Below are positions 1 through 9,161 of a stretch of 64,000 nucleotides of DNA, one piece after another. The notes below the pieces were generated by a model. The model had not been told where the DNA came from. It did not search any database and was given only the letters and a program-made list of their open reading frames with translations. Both the position numbers and the translations under genes were made by a program. The stretch is from Flaccisagitta enflata (lineage: Eukaryota > Chaetognatha > Sagittoidea > Aphragmophora), in the NCBI GenBank assembly GCA_965153355.1, contig OZ231127.1:69564001-69628000 (forward strand), written 5' to 3'. Positions within the stretch are counted from its first letter, which is position 1, and the number at the start of each line of letters is the position of its first letter.

Positions 1-42
1 TCGGCCGCTGCCGGCAGCCCCCAAAGACTTTGTGCAACTCAC

Positions 43-355
43 TTCTTTTCTCATCGTCGGCGCGGTCGCGCTGCCGCTGTGGTTGTTGATGTTGTTGTTG
101 TTGTTGTTACTGCTGCCGGATTTATTTCCGCTGCCGCCGTGATCGAAGTTGCCGGATCGATCGAGCGAAGCGTAAGGATCGAACGTAGAGGACGCCGGCA
201 GGTACATGGTGTGTGGACGCCGGGATTTTTGCGTGCGCGTGGAGACTTCGCGCTGACTTCCGGTGCGTTTGAACAGGGAGCCGGAACTAATGAACCGCTT
301 GAGGGGAGAGGACCCGTCTTTTGCTCGGGATTTGGGGTTCGGGCTCGGGACGATG
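43..355 (-). CDS. DUF4140-DUF4139 protein, exon 8 (Ser/Gly/Asn-rich linker)
   Basis: Minus-strand exon between an AG acceptor (356-357) and a GTGAGT donor (37-42). It enters in phase 2, completing the TA| codon left by exon 7, and leaves in phase 0. The 104 codons are low complexity: a basic Ser/Arg stretch (SSPLKRFISSGSLFKRTGS), then Gly/Ser and a short Asn run. In this family the DUF4139 beta domain is interrupted by a variable linker, and this exon fits that place. The acceptor has a weak pyrimidine tract. The remaining DUF4139 core must lie beyond the left edge. The exon call rests on phase and position more than on sequence similarity. Confidence 0.7.
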
Positions 356-677
356 CTAATATATGTATGCGGAGATTTAGTGTGTGGGTTTCATAAATAT
401 ATCATGTGGGACAGATTATCAAAGTTGTCATTATTATTTTCATTGTTTATTTTGTATCAATTCGCAAAAAAGAAAGTTGTAGATATTTTTTTTGTATAAC
501 ATTGGGCAGAGTGGCCACATGATTTGAAAATCATTATTGGTATAAAAATCGTATTCATGAGCAATGGAAGTAAGGAGAATTAGGAGTTAAAGAATCGACC
601 ACGTAGGTGAAGAAAAAATGATAAAAAGAAAGCCGATAGATGACGTCGGGATGATAGAGGAAGCTCCGGAAGTAGGA

Positions 678-727
<50 letters not shown>

Positions 728-1014
728 CAGCCAAAGCATGAAAGGCGGTTCTCGTCGTTGGGAGAAAAGGCGTTGTCAAGATAAAAATTGAAGTTAACGT
801 TTGCAGAAGCGCGTGACCCAAGAAGGATAAGGTCAAAGGTCAGAATCCAGGTCAGAGGTCAGAATCCAGGTCATATGATAACATCGCGATGAAAAGGAGG
901 AAAGGAGAAGGCCAGGTTGAAAAGAGGCAAGAGTGAAAGAAGGAGGGAAAGAAATGAAAGAAGGAAGGAAAGATACAATGGAAGATGTTTTGGTAGAAAG
1001 AAAGAAAAATAGAA

Positions 1015-1068
<54 letters not shown>

Positions 1069-1495
1069 TGGAGAGACAAAGACACAGACAGGCAGACAGA
1101 TAGACAGACAGACATAAAAGAAAAGAAAAGGGTAGAAAGAAGATAATTCCAGGTAAGCGGCACGAAAAAAGAAAATGAAAGTGAGATGGGAAAAACGGAG
1201 TGTAGTAAAGATGAGTAGTTGAGAGAGAATTCAACTCATTCTTGATGGAAAAAAAGAGGGACACATTGAAAATGAATTTGAAAGCTTATGTTTCTACTAT
1301 GAAGACTGGTACTTTTTTGAAAAAAAGTATGTTAAGCTGCCTGAATACATCTTCTCATGATGCCTTTTTGGGATTTTTCTCTCTTAAAGTGAACTTTTTT
1401 TTTGTTGTTTTGTTGCATTCTGTTTTGAAAATACTCAAATGCGTACACTATGCACAAGTCAATGAATACTCTAAATCTTTTGAATTTGCACTCAC
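356..1495 (-). other. Intron 7 of the DUF4139 gene with GA microsatellites
   Basis: Lies between the exon 7 donor and the exon 8 acceptor. It holds (GA)n arrays at about 680-721 and 1018-1062 and purine-rich sequence on the plus strand. No other coding potential was recognised. Confidence 0.6.
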
Positions 1496-1641
1496 TATTT
1501 TGTAGGTTTGAAGAATAGTTTCTGTACTCCGAGGTCTGAGGGCGCCACTACGGCATTTGAGGGCATAGCAGTCGATAAACTTAACTTGGCATCGGCCCAA
1601 TCTTCCCCGGTGTTGTTCTGAATGCTGCCGAAATACATCAA
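1496..1641 (-). CDS. DUF4140-DUF4139 protein, exon 7 (DUF4139 signature)
   Basis: Minus-strand exon with acceptor CCATTCAG (AG at 1642-1643) and donor GTGAGT (1490-1495), phase 0 in and phase 2 out. The peptide contains NNTGEDWADAKLSLSTAMPS, which carries the TGEDW...LSLSTA.P signature of DUF4139, directly following the YVVS..WTPRYD strand of exon 6. This is the most diagnostic part of the gene. A (GA)n array starts 12 bp upstream of the acceptor (1654-1720) and is (CT)n on the transcript strand, where it may serve as part of the pyrimidine tract. Confidence 0.88.
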
Positions 1642-1651
1642 CTGAATGGAA

Positions 1652-1724
<73 letters not shown>

Positions 1725-2235
1725 AAAAAATGTAAGAGAGGAAAGTTGTGAGCCGTGACGGGGAAAAATATTAACTCACTGACATGATTCGAAGTGACAA
1801 ATGGACACAAAAAATGGATGAACAAGTAAAAAAAACAATCAAACGACAGACAAACAGACTACGCAAAAACAAGAACAAGAACAAGAACACGGCCTTGAAC
1901 GACCTTCCTCCGCGTGGCGCTTGATATGATAGATAGATGAATAAGCAAAGGGAAAATTGCCTTCAAGCTAGGATAGGCTTTTAAATCTTTCCAACTTTTC
2001 CCGCTATTTTTCCATGACGAGGCAAGACGAGTTACAGTCCTTCATTTATTCATCGAAAGCCCATTAATTTCTAGACAATTTTGCAAGCGGCCGCCGCTTT
2101 TGCCTTTAAAGAGCGAATACATATTCCATATCCCATATCTCGTGTGCCATCCAACAAAGACTTTATCCATCAACTTCTTCCGCTTCATTTAGAGTAGCCT
2201 AATCCCATCTGTTTCAAAGTGATATGGAAAATATG

Positions 2236-2291
<56 letters not shown>

Positions 2292-2732
2292 TATTTGACA
2301 AAGTGACAGACATGTAAAGGGAGAAAGAGAGAGAGAGAGAGTCTATTTGACAAAGTGACAGACATGTAAAGGGATATGCGAGACGAACACTGACAGAAAG
2401 ACAGACAGACAGCTAGGTAGATAGAGAGACGGATAGACAGACCGATATACAGTCAGACAGTCAGACAGACTAAGTACGAGGAAAAGGAGATTAAAAACAA
2501 GACAAAGACCAAAGTGGATAGGAAGAAGAGCTTGGCTTGATTACTTTGTTTGATTCCCTACAGAAAACACCGCGGCTTGATGATGTTGACGATGATGGAA
2601 CTTTCCCTGCTTATTTAAGCTTACGACGCGACGCGGACTCAGACATAAGTTGTCCCTTCTGTGGAAATGGTATACTATTACCTTGCCTTGCAATGCATTC
2701 AATGTTAAAACCATTATTACCGTTAGTACCGT
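1642..2732 (-). other. Intron 6 body with GA and GACA microsatellites
   Basis: Contains (GA)n at 1654-1720 and 2238-2290, a 37-bp direct repeat (around 2291-2330 and 2341-2375, GTCTATTTGACAAAGTGAC) and a degenerate GACA/GATA tract at about 2390-2470. No gene seen. Confidence 0.55.
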
Positions 2733-2995
2733 AACTTACCTTGAGGGCGTTGTCTGTGCTGTAGATTCTGATATCATTACATTGTTTAACTTACCTTGAG
2801 GGCGTTGTCTCTGCTGTAGACTCTGATATCATTACATAGTTTAACTTACCTTGAGGGCGTTGTCTCTGCTGTAGACTCTGATATCATAATATTGTTTAAC
2901 TTACCTTGAGGGCGTTGTCTGTGCTGTAGACTCTGATATCATTACATGGTTTAACTTACTTTGAGGGCGTTGTCTCTGCTGTAGACTCTGATATC
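2733..2995 (-). repeat. 55-bp tandem repeat of exon 6 3' end plus 5' splice site (5 units)
   Basis: Five head-to-tail 55-bp units start at 2733, 2788, 2843, 2898 and 2953. On the minus strand each unit has the last 36 nt of exon 6 followed by GTAAGTT and some intron. The genuine exon end is the unit at 2953; the other four are intronic copies. The copies end CTCAAG|GTAAGT while the genuine junction is CTCAAA|GTAAGT, so the decoys are the better consensus donors. In-frame readthrough past the genuine donor meets a TAA at once, so using a decoy would truncate the protein. Confidence 0.9.
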
Positions 2996-3089
2996 GTAAC
3001 GCGGAGTCCATTTGACTTTGGAAACGACGTATGAAAAATGAATTTCCACTTCGCCTTCGTCGTACGCGTCGATGAGAATAGATAAATAT
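2960..3089 (-). CDS. DUF4140-DUF4139 protein, exon 6 (start of DUF4139)
   Basis: Minus-strand exon with acceptor CACTCAG (AG at 3090-3091), donor AAA|GTAAGT, phase 2 in and phase 0 out (130 nt). It encodes the segment with YVVSKVKWTPRYDIRVYS, matching the first conserved strands of DUF4139 (sYVVs.a.WtP.YDvRv). The 3' end of this exon has been tandemly amplified into the intron (2733-2959). Confidence 0.9.
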
Positions 3090-3315
3090 CTGAGTGGAAT
3101 CGGAGAGTTATAAAAATTTATCAATTTAACAAGACTTTTTTAACTTGATCTCACACCGTATACCGTTATCTCTTTGTATGGCACGATATAGACTCGGTTG
3201 GGTAATTATCAAATGACTGGACTGTATCCTTATTGCATTTGAGTCGCTAAAAGTTATTCATATTTCTGTTTGTCGCTATGGCTTAACTAAAAAAGAACGA
3301 TAATACGTAATGATA

Positions 3316-3402
3316 AGGCCAAGTAAAGGTGCGCCGTGTGGATTGTCATACGTTTGCGTTACCAACTGACCAACCGTAGGATACGGCCATTTATAGAGGT
3401 GC
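3316..3402 (+). mobile_element. Degenerate HINE-like copy (GGTGCG subfamily)
   Basis: AAGGCCAAGTAAAGGTGCGC, then a CCAACTGACCAACCG stretch and TTATAGAGGTGCTC. The order matches the better copies at 38837, 57234, 62364 and 62650, but the array is short and the 3' hairpin is broken. It lies in the 357-bp intron between exons 5 and 6. Confidence 0.6.
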
Positions 3403-3446
3403 TCAGGCCCGGAAAGATGGCTTCAGTTACATTTTTGCCTCTTTAC

Positions 3447-3658
3447 CTCTTTCTCTTTTCTTCCTTGACACCGGCGAGCCCTTTGACGGCCTGTTCGAGA
3501 TTCTCCATTTGCAAGTCGAGATCTTTCAACTCGGTCGTCAGCTCCATCAACTGGCTGTCGAGCTTCTCCGCGTGTTTCTCGTACATGTCGAAGAAGTTGG
3601 ACATCCCTTGAAGGAGGCCAGCGTCCATCACGTTGGAAACGCTCGTCAAATCTCCATT
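3447..3658 (-). CDS. DUF4140-DUF4139 protein, exon 5 (coiled coil)
   Basis: Minus-strand exon with a good acceptor (CTTTCCTCTCATCAG, AG at 3659-3660) and donor AG|GTAAAG (3441-3446), phase 0 in and phase 2 out (212 nt). It encodes a Leu/Glu-rich helix beginning NGDLTSVSNVMDAGLLQGMS and continuing as a heptad-like coiled coil rich in E, K and L. DUF4140-DUF4139 proteins have a coiled coil between the two beta domains, as here. The upstream intron is 24 kb and contains the giant element. Confidence 0.88.
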
Positions 3659-3719
3659 CTGATGAGAGGAAAGGTTCATAGTAACGGTCACACACTGGTG
3701 TTTGTCAAATACTCATCAT

Positions 3720-3776
3720 TCGTTCATCCATTCTCTCATTCATTCCTTCATTCATTCATTCATTCATTCATTCATT
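3720..3776 (+). repeat. (TTCA)n microsatellite
   Basis: CATT/TTCA tetranucleotide array, the first of a series in this intron (4449-4580, 5055-5112, 26045-26140, 27370-27735). Confidence 0.9.
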
Positions 3777-3860
3777 GAGTCAATACATTCACGCAACCAT
3801 CTTGAACCGAATTCTCACTGAGGATACCTCAGTAAACCGTTTTCAGATAGAAATCCAACT

Positions 3861-4038
3861 ACAGTGGAACCCCGCAATAACAGCCCCGCTTTTAAAGGTT
3901 CCCCATCAATAAAGGTCAACATTTTAAGGTCTCAAATGGTAGTTTTTAATATGTTTTCGCCTCTCTTTAAAAGTTATCCTTAGATAAAGGTGAAAAATAT
4001 TCAGCCCCAATGGGACCGATGAGGTGGGGTCCTACTGT
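3861..4038 (+). mobile_element. Possible Tc1/pogo-like MITE fragment
   Basis: Starts TA-CAGTGGAACCCCGC after a TA, and the segment near 4026-4038 reads roughly as the inverted end (GTGGGGTCCTACTG). A related end is at 41970 (CAGTGGAGCACCGCTGTAGC) and, inverted, at 60263-60284 (GCTATAGCGATGTTCCACTG). Only the 5' end is convincing. Confidence 0.35.
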
Positions 4039-4039
4039 G

Positions 4040-4580
4040 TCCATATCCGAGTACAGCGAGCGGGAGATACCCGTTACCACTGTCGCGGTTGTTCACAGGG
4101 CGAGGAAGATCCCTCGCCATCCAAATTTTGAGGAAATACAGACAAATGGATTTCACGTTCGATCGTCACTAATTAAATTCATTGAAAACTTAGAAAACAA
4201 TTCGAGCAAGACACTCGCGGGTATGATTATCGATATTTACTCAAGAAAAAACCTATGTAACGATTAAGAAAACCTTGATACAATGAAATTTCCAAAGCCG
4301 TTCTCTTTGTAGTTCAACACAAAATTTAAATGCATGTGTTGAATTTCAAAGTGTATCTTTCATATCATCGGTGCAGAAAATAACTCAGCTTTTGCAATAT
4401 GCAAATTAGCTTTTGTTGGTTTGATTCTAACGTAAATGCAATCATTTAATCAATCATTCATTTGTTCATTTATTCATTCATTCATTCATTCATTCATTCA
4501 TTCATTCATTCATTCATTCAGTCATTCAGTCATTCATTCATGCAATCATTCGTTCATTCGTTTGTTCATTCGTTCATTCA
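4040..4580 (+). repeat. Retroposon-like repeat with (ATTC)n tail, copy 1
   Basis: Shares an ordered series of blocks with 4620-5112: CCCGTTACCAC, GGCGAGGAAGATCCCTCGCC (an imperfect hairpin), TTCGAGCAAGA, ATATGCAAATTAGCTT, then a TTCA array. A diverged third copy lies at about 26960-27735. A constant body with a microsatellite tail is typical of SINE-like retroposons. No tRNA-like promoter boxes were recognised. Confidence 0.55.
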
Positions 4581-4619
4581 ATCATCCAAAGTGAATTGTA
4601 ACGGAGGACTCCTCATTCA

Positions 4620-5112
4620 GCCCTTTTTGGAAGGAGATTCACGTACAGTTAGCTTCCCGTTACCACCATTGTGGTTATTCACGGGGCGAGGAAGATCCCT
4701 CGCCATCCAAATTTTTGGGAGCAGCAGATGAACGGAATGATATTCAATCAACGCTACTCGACTCATTGAAAATTTGTGAAACAATTCGAGCAAGAGACTC
4801 GTGGGTATGATTGTCGATATTTCCACAAGCTAAAACCATTGTAACGATTGATAAAACGTTTATCCATTGAAATTTCATTAGCCGGTCTCATTGTTGTTCA
4901 ACACAAAAGTTTTATCGATGTGATGAATTTCAAAGCGTATCTTTTCTATCATCGGTACCAAAGGTAACTGAGCTTCTGCAATATGCAAATTAGCTTCTGT
5001 TGGTTGGTTATAAAATTGCTCTTCAAATGCTATAAGACTTTAGCTATATTATGCTATTGATTGATTCATTCATTCTTTCTTTCATTCATTCATTCATTCA
5101 TTTATTCATTCA
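4620..5112 (+). repeat. Retroposon-like repeat with (ATTC)n tail, copy 2
   Basis: Same block order as copy 1, including GGGGCGAGGAAGATCCCTCG at 4683 and ATATGCAAATTAGCTTCTG near 4981, ending in TTCA repeats at 5055-5112. It is adjacent to the left end of the giant element. Confidence 0.55.
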
Positions 5113-5201
5113 TCTTCTCTGTTTTTTTTTAACGCTGGTTTCCGCCTATTTGCAGTTTTAAACAGAAAAGTAGACAGCTGTCTTCCATTTTCCCCTTAAT
5201 G

Positions 5202-5436
5202 TGAGACAGCGGCCTATTCATCCAAGGAAAGATGAGGCTATCTGATGAGATGGGCCATTTGAGGGCCTGAGAACGACTTCCACACTCTGACTCAAGAATT
5301 ACCTTTTTGACTGTTCCTCGACGATCCTGACTGTAGAATTCCTCCTTGGTCATGAGTAGGCTAACTGCCCAATCGCCTGCGCATCGTATCTCCTAGTCCT
5401 TACTCAATTGTTTATGAGGACAAATCATCTGAGATG
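5202..5436 (+). repeat. Left 235-bp inverted terminal repeat
   Basis: Base-for-base reverse complement of 25802-26036. It begins TGAGACAGCGGCC and is preceded by AATG. It also contains a 75-codon minus-strand ORF that is a by-product of the repeat and resembles no known protein. Confidence 0.92.
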
Positions 5437-5470
5437 TCATCTGAGATGTTGTCACCAATGATGATGACGC

Positions 5471-5529
5471 AAATGGCCCATCTCATCAGATAGCCTCATC
5501 TTTCCTTGGATGAATAGGCCGCTGTCTCA
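5471..5529 (-). repeat. Extra inverted copy of the terminal 59 bp
   Basis: Exact inverse of 5202-5260, ending ...GCTGTCTCA. With 5202-5260 it can form a 59-bp perfect stem around a 210-nt loop at the left end only. It lacks a counterpart at the right end. It could be a remnant of a 328-bp MITE of which the 235-bp repeats are derivatives, or a replication/hairpin feature of the element. Confidence 0.9.
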
Positions 5530-5638
5530 TTGGTGCATTCGGCCTCGTGTGCTACTGTACACACACCAATCGGGCACCCGCTGATTACATTTTGCCGATT
5601 AATGTGATTTAGCTCCTAGCCTCTGGCTGATTGGGTGC
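5530..5638 (+). other. Spacer between left end and leader
   Basis: Contains ACACACCAATCGGGCACCCG and, 60 bp on, GGCTGATTGGGTGCAC, short inverted or near-direct motifs just before the leader start. No coding sequence. Confidence 0.4.
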
Positions 5639-5687
5639 ACACTCAAAAACATTTCTACCACTTGCCTTCAGATTCTCCTAATTCACA

Positions 5688-5975
5688 ATGGCGAGTGGGA
5701 TTAAGGCAAGACTCGCGTTTAAGGCAAGATTTCGATCAGGATTTAACTTTCCTCTTTTCCTTCGATCACCGGAGCCGCCGAAAAAGGTAAAACAACTGAG
5801 CCTGAAAGGTTTCATCGTCCTCCCGATTCCTAAGTCGGTCATTTGTTCATTGGAGGTCCTGTGGCAGAGGCATGAACAAGAATTTCGTTTTCCCTCAAAT
5901 GGAATGATCGCGACTCTCTCTATTCTTCATTCTTCTCTCATTTCTCTCGTCGTAGGCCCGGCAGAATGCGGGTGA
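5688..5975 (+). CDS. Leader ORF, 95 aa, unknown
   Basis: Opens MASGIKARLAFKARFRSG and is basic and Arg/Phe-rich at the N-terminus. No family recognised. The segment contains a plausible intron: donor AAAAAG|GTAAAA near 5787 and an acceptor after a strong pyrimidine tract, TTTCTCTCGTCGTAG, ending at 5956. It may therefore be a spliced leader exon rather than a protein. It is conserved in copy B (9211-9498), but that only reflects the recent duplication. Confidence 0.25.
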   Translation: MASGIKARLAFKARFRSGFNFPLFLRSPEPPKKVKQLSLKGFIVLPIPKSVICSLEVLWQRHEQEFRFPSNGMIATLSILHSSLISLVVGPAECG

Positions 5976-6637
5976 ATTCCCGTCGTCCGTAATCGCTTTT
6001 GTTGCCGGCCTCTCTCTCCCCCAAAGAATCGGCGTCGGTGGGGAGGTTCAACCACGTGATTGAATCGGTCTTTTCTGAAATAAGAAAAGGCTTTACCTCG
6101 CCGCGGGATGCACACGATCAACAAGGATATCCACCACAGCCAACGAAACAACGCCCAGCATTTCAGTCCGTTCTTTCCCCGTACATCGTCGTCGAATATC
6201 ATGCCTTCGTTGAACTTCGAGCGAATTGACTTGTCTTCTGCAACACGTGGGGGAACGTGTGAGCATACGGCGTTTAGAAACTGAGTCTCTATTCTTAAAT
6301 TTGTTTGCCTCCAACGCTCTTCGGTATCGCTGATAAATGATAAAATGTGTGCGCCATTCAGCCAATTCATCATTAATTAAAAAAGCCACTGAACATCTTC
6401 TACCGAATTTATTTTGGGAAACTAGTCTTTTATTTTTCGCTCATGCCGGCAATTTGTCTCAGTTTTCCGTACCGATGCTTTTGAAAAGTCAAGTCTTCTG
6501 TTATGGATGTACAAATTAAGAGCGCTCATTTCTTATTGCTATTGCCTACGTCAATCGTTTTCTAAAGTCAGAAGCTAAAGGTAATTTTGTTTTATTTCGT
6601 AGTGAGTGAAAGCCGGTACCCAAGCTCAATAAGCAAT

Positions 6638-6805
6638 ATGGCACTAATCATTGACATTTTGATATTGGTTGCCCTACTGGCCATCTTCTTTACGTTACGG
6701 GAACTCCTGCATTTCGCGCGCCTTGCGGTTTTCAAGTTGGCCAGGCCCGAAACCGCCCCTTCCACCCCCAAAGGACCGAAAGCACGCCGTACCTTGAGAT
6801 TTTGA
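6638..6805 (+). CDS. Leader ORF, 55-aa single-pass membrane microprotein (candidate)
   Basis: An in-frame ATG at 6638 starts a hydrophobic helix (LIIDILILVALLAIFF), followed by a basic, Pro-rich tail ending PKARRTLRF. The hydrophobic run is about 17 residues, enough for one membrane span, with positive charges after it. The ORF can be extended upstream to 6587. Copy B encodes the same peptide at 10161-10328. There is no known relative, and whether it is translated is unknown. Confidence 0.3.
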   Translation: MALIIDILILVALLAIFFTLRELLHFARLAVFKLARPETAPSTPKGPKARRTLRF

Positions 6806-6939
6806 TGCAAATTTTCAATTTCGATCGCCAATTAGTATCAGTCGATTGATTAGGCCTATAAGCTTCCAATAGGTTTTTAGCTGAATTTTGCAATGCCAAT
6901 AGTTTGCCCACCTTCGAGACCAATCACGTTTTTTTCCCC

Positions 6940-7435
6940 CTCTAGTGCCCTTAGCCCGCTGCCTCTTGCAACATTGGGTTAAGGCATTCCTTCCCCCATT
7001 TTTTTCAATGGAAAAGAAAGGCCTAATTCAGTAACTCTAATTCAATTTTGATAAAAATTCGTCCCGTATCCTACTGCCTTCAGCCCGCCTTTTCTTACGG
7101 CATTGGGTTGTAGACTGCCCTCCCTAAGTCAACATTTTTTTTTCTCATTTTTTCAAAATCATTTTTTCAAAATCATTTTTTGAAAACCTAGCCGGGACAA
7201 AACTTGCAGTTCAAATTTTTTTTCATGGATCATCAATAATAATTCCCTTCTAAGCCATCTGCCCGTCTTCCCTTGTTGACATTGGGTTTTTGGCCCCCCC
7301 CCTTCCCCTCGCGGCATCCCCCCCCCGTCAATAACCCGTATTAACTACCCCCCCCCTGTATTCTCCGTGTTCTCTAGTGCCTTCTGCCCGCCATTTCTGA
7401 TGACATTGGGTTTTAGGTACAATCCCATCGTAGTC
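6940..7435 (+). repeat. Four degenerate leader repeats with ACATTGGGTT core
   Basis: Four blocks near 6943, 7070, 7248 and 7374 share the pattern TGCCTTCAGCCCGCC, then T/C-rich sequence, then ACATTGGGTT. A weaker fifth lies at about 7506-7545. Spacing is 125-180 bp. They sit upstream of gag A, and again upstream of gag B at about 10465-10960. Possible roles are RNA packaging or a regulatory array; neither can be shown from sequence. Confidence 0.7.
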
Positions 7436-7680
7436 GCGATCGTTGACGTTCATTTTTAATCGCAAGTTCGATCTGAGTTTATTCTTTTTTAAGTTCCAAA
7501 TCTAAGTCTGCGGGTCGCTACCACTTGTTAGCATTGATTCGTTGACTCCCGCCCCTTTCTCGTCTATCTATTGGTTTCAACTTCCCCGCCACTGGAGTGC
7601 TGCCGCTGTCTTTGTCAGCATTGGTACCTCTCTTCACCTTCGATCCCCAACGCTTCTGCACCCCCCCCCCCTGAGCAATC

Positions 7681-9159
7681 ATGGACAACCTAAACAGGCA
7701 AATGGAAAGGCATTTGGATATTCGCCCTTTTTCATTTGAGTCGGGCCAAGATATCAATTTGTGGCTAAAAAGATACATGAGGAATGTCGATGCCTGTCTT
7801 AAGGCTGACGCTACTGAGAATGACAAAAAGGCTGCTTATCTTAGGCTCCTCCCCACTAAATTAGACGATTTTGCCCTATCATTATTTGAGTCTTCGCAAA
7901 ATAATACCTCTTGGGATGGTATTAAGGATGAACTTATCCAAAAGTTTTCAGACCCCGCAAAATCCCAGAGATTTCAGACACAACTTGATGCCATCAAGTG
8001 GGACCCCGACCAGCCCCTGCATCTGTATGAGAATAAGATTATCTCTTCCATCCAGCAACACGATGCAGAAATCGCGGCCAATGACAGTCTGTTTGAGCGC
8101 GAAATCTTTAAAAGATTTCTTGCTGGATTGCCTCAAGATTATCAGACCTATGTTGATGCTGGTCTGCCTGTCCGGTGTTACGACGTTGCAAAGGCTAGGG
8201 AAAGAGCTGAAAAGTACAAAGACTTGCTTTCTAAGAATAAAGGCATCCCCCCTTTGGCTAGTTGGCTTGGCAGTGGATTGCCCACCCCTACCGCAGCTGC
8301 AGCCGCCATTCCTGCCGCGCTAGCGGCCAATGCTGCGACCTTTGCGGCCTTCAAAAATCCTGCAATGGAAAGTCTCACAGAGCAAATCTCGGCCCTTAAT
8401 ATAGCTCATAAGGAAACTCTTGAGGCCCAAAAGGAAACCAATCGCAGTATTAATAGTCTCATTGAGCAGTTATCCTCCCGCCCATCTAGAGAAGAATTCC
8501 GCCGTCCTCCCCCCTCTCCTGGTGGTAATAGGGGCAATTTTACCCAAGCTTTTAGTGGGCAATCACCCCACAGATCACCATATCGCTCACCTGGCCGCTC
8601 TTATGACTATCAAAGGCCCCAATCAAATGATGGCTACTCCAACCAGCAGAACTATCCTCGTTCTAACTATCCACCTAACAATGGGTCCTACAACTATCCA
8701 CCACGCAATGGGCCACAGCAACCATGGGGTCACAATCAGCAGTCAAACTATCCCTCCGCAAATTATCAGCAGCAAAATTTTCAACCTGCCCCAAGAGATA
8801 ACCGCCAACATCAGCAATCATTTCAACAGCCTCACCCTCAAGTCAATCGATCTTTTCAGCAAAATTACCGCCCTCAGCAGCCTCATCAACCCCAGCCCCA
8901 TCAGCCAAATCATCCTCCATCCAACAGGGGCCCTTATCCACCAAGCAGTCGCCCTCAAGCCCCATATAGTGGCCGAAATGTTGAATATCGGGGCCCAAAT
9001 TCTGGTCAAAATCGTGGCCATAATCCCAACTCAGGGCAATCCTTGGGCCCTCATGGGGCTTATGAAGATGAAGGGGCCTCCGGATTTCCCACCCAGCCCA
9101 AACAGGTCTGCTTTGAGGAACCCAGTGAGGTGAATATTGGGGCTCACTATTTTGAGTGA
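7681..9159 (+). CDS. gag: Gag protein, copy A (492 aa, own stop)
   Basis: Structural capsid protein of a Ty3-like retroelement. The first ~190 residues have the helical Gag/capsid pattern of this family (FSFESGQDINLWLKRY near residue 17, then LPQDYQTYVDAGLP near residue 155). Residues ~200-235 are Ala-rich. The C-terminal ~230 residues are rich in Pro, Gln, Asn, Tyr and Arg, like a disordered RNA-binding tail. No CCHC zinc knuckle is visible. The reading frame ends at a TGA created at the duplication junction, so this copy makes Gag without Pol. The ATG follows a run of 10 C residues. Confidence 0.85.
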   Translation: MDNLNRQMERHLDIRPFSFESGQDINLWLKRYMRNVDACLKADATENDKKAAYLRLLPTKLDDFALSLFESSQNNTSWDGIKDELIQKFSDPAKSQRFQTQLDAIKWDPDQPLHLYENKIISSIQQHDAEIAANDSLFEREIFKRFLAGLPQDYQTYVDAGLPVRCYDVAKARERAEKYKDLLSKNKGIPPLASWLGSGLPTPTAAAAAIPAALAANAATFAAFKNPAMESLTEQISALNIAHKETLEAQKETNRSINSLIEQLSSRPSREEFRRPPPSPGGNRGNFTQAFSGQSPHRSPYRSPGRSYDYQRPQSNDGYSNQQNYPRSNYPPNNGSYNYPPRNGPQQPWGHNQQSNYPSANYQQQNFQPAPRDNRQHQQSFQQPHPQVNRSFQQNYRPQQPHQPQPHQPNHPPSNRGPYPPSSRPQAPYSGRNVEYRGPNSGQNRGHNPNSGQSLGPHGAYEDEGASGFPTQPKQVCFEEPSEVNIGAHYFE

Positions 9160-9161
9160 CA

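Larger units (their letters stand above)
5639..9161 (+). repeat. Leader-gag duplication, copy A
   Basis: 3.52-kb direct repeat of 9162 onward, offset 3523-3525 bp with only scattered substitutions and small indels; the Gag proteins differ at one residue over 419. Copy A stops being homologous at about 9151, inside the gag 3' end, where 10 bp (TTGAGTGACA) join it to the start of copy B. The near-identity implies a recent duplication or gene conversion. Confidence 0.92.

Noticed and set aside
2537-2734. 65-aa plus-strand ORF with ISCPFCGNG
   Set aside because: The CxxC-like patch is short, no second zinc ligand pair follows and no splice context supports it. It lies within a minus-strand intron.
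5129-5353. Minus-strand 74-aa ORF repeated at 25885-26160
   Set aside because: Lies in the inverted terminal repeats, so repetition is expected. No family resemblance and it runs into simple repeats at the right end.
5639-7680. Leader repeat as a possible LTR pair
   Set aside because: The second copy lies before the second gag, not at the 3' end of pol. No copy is present downstream of 18001, so these are duplicated leaders rather than LTRs.
8420-9133. 237-aa plus-strand ORF overlapping gag A
   Set aside because: Out-of-frame shadow of the Pro/Gln-rich gag tail.
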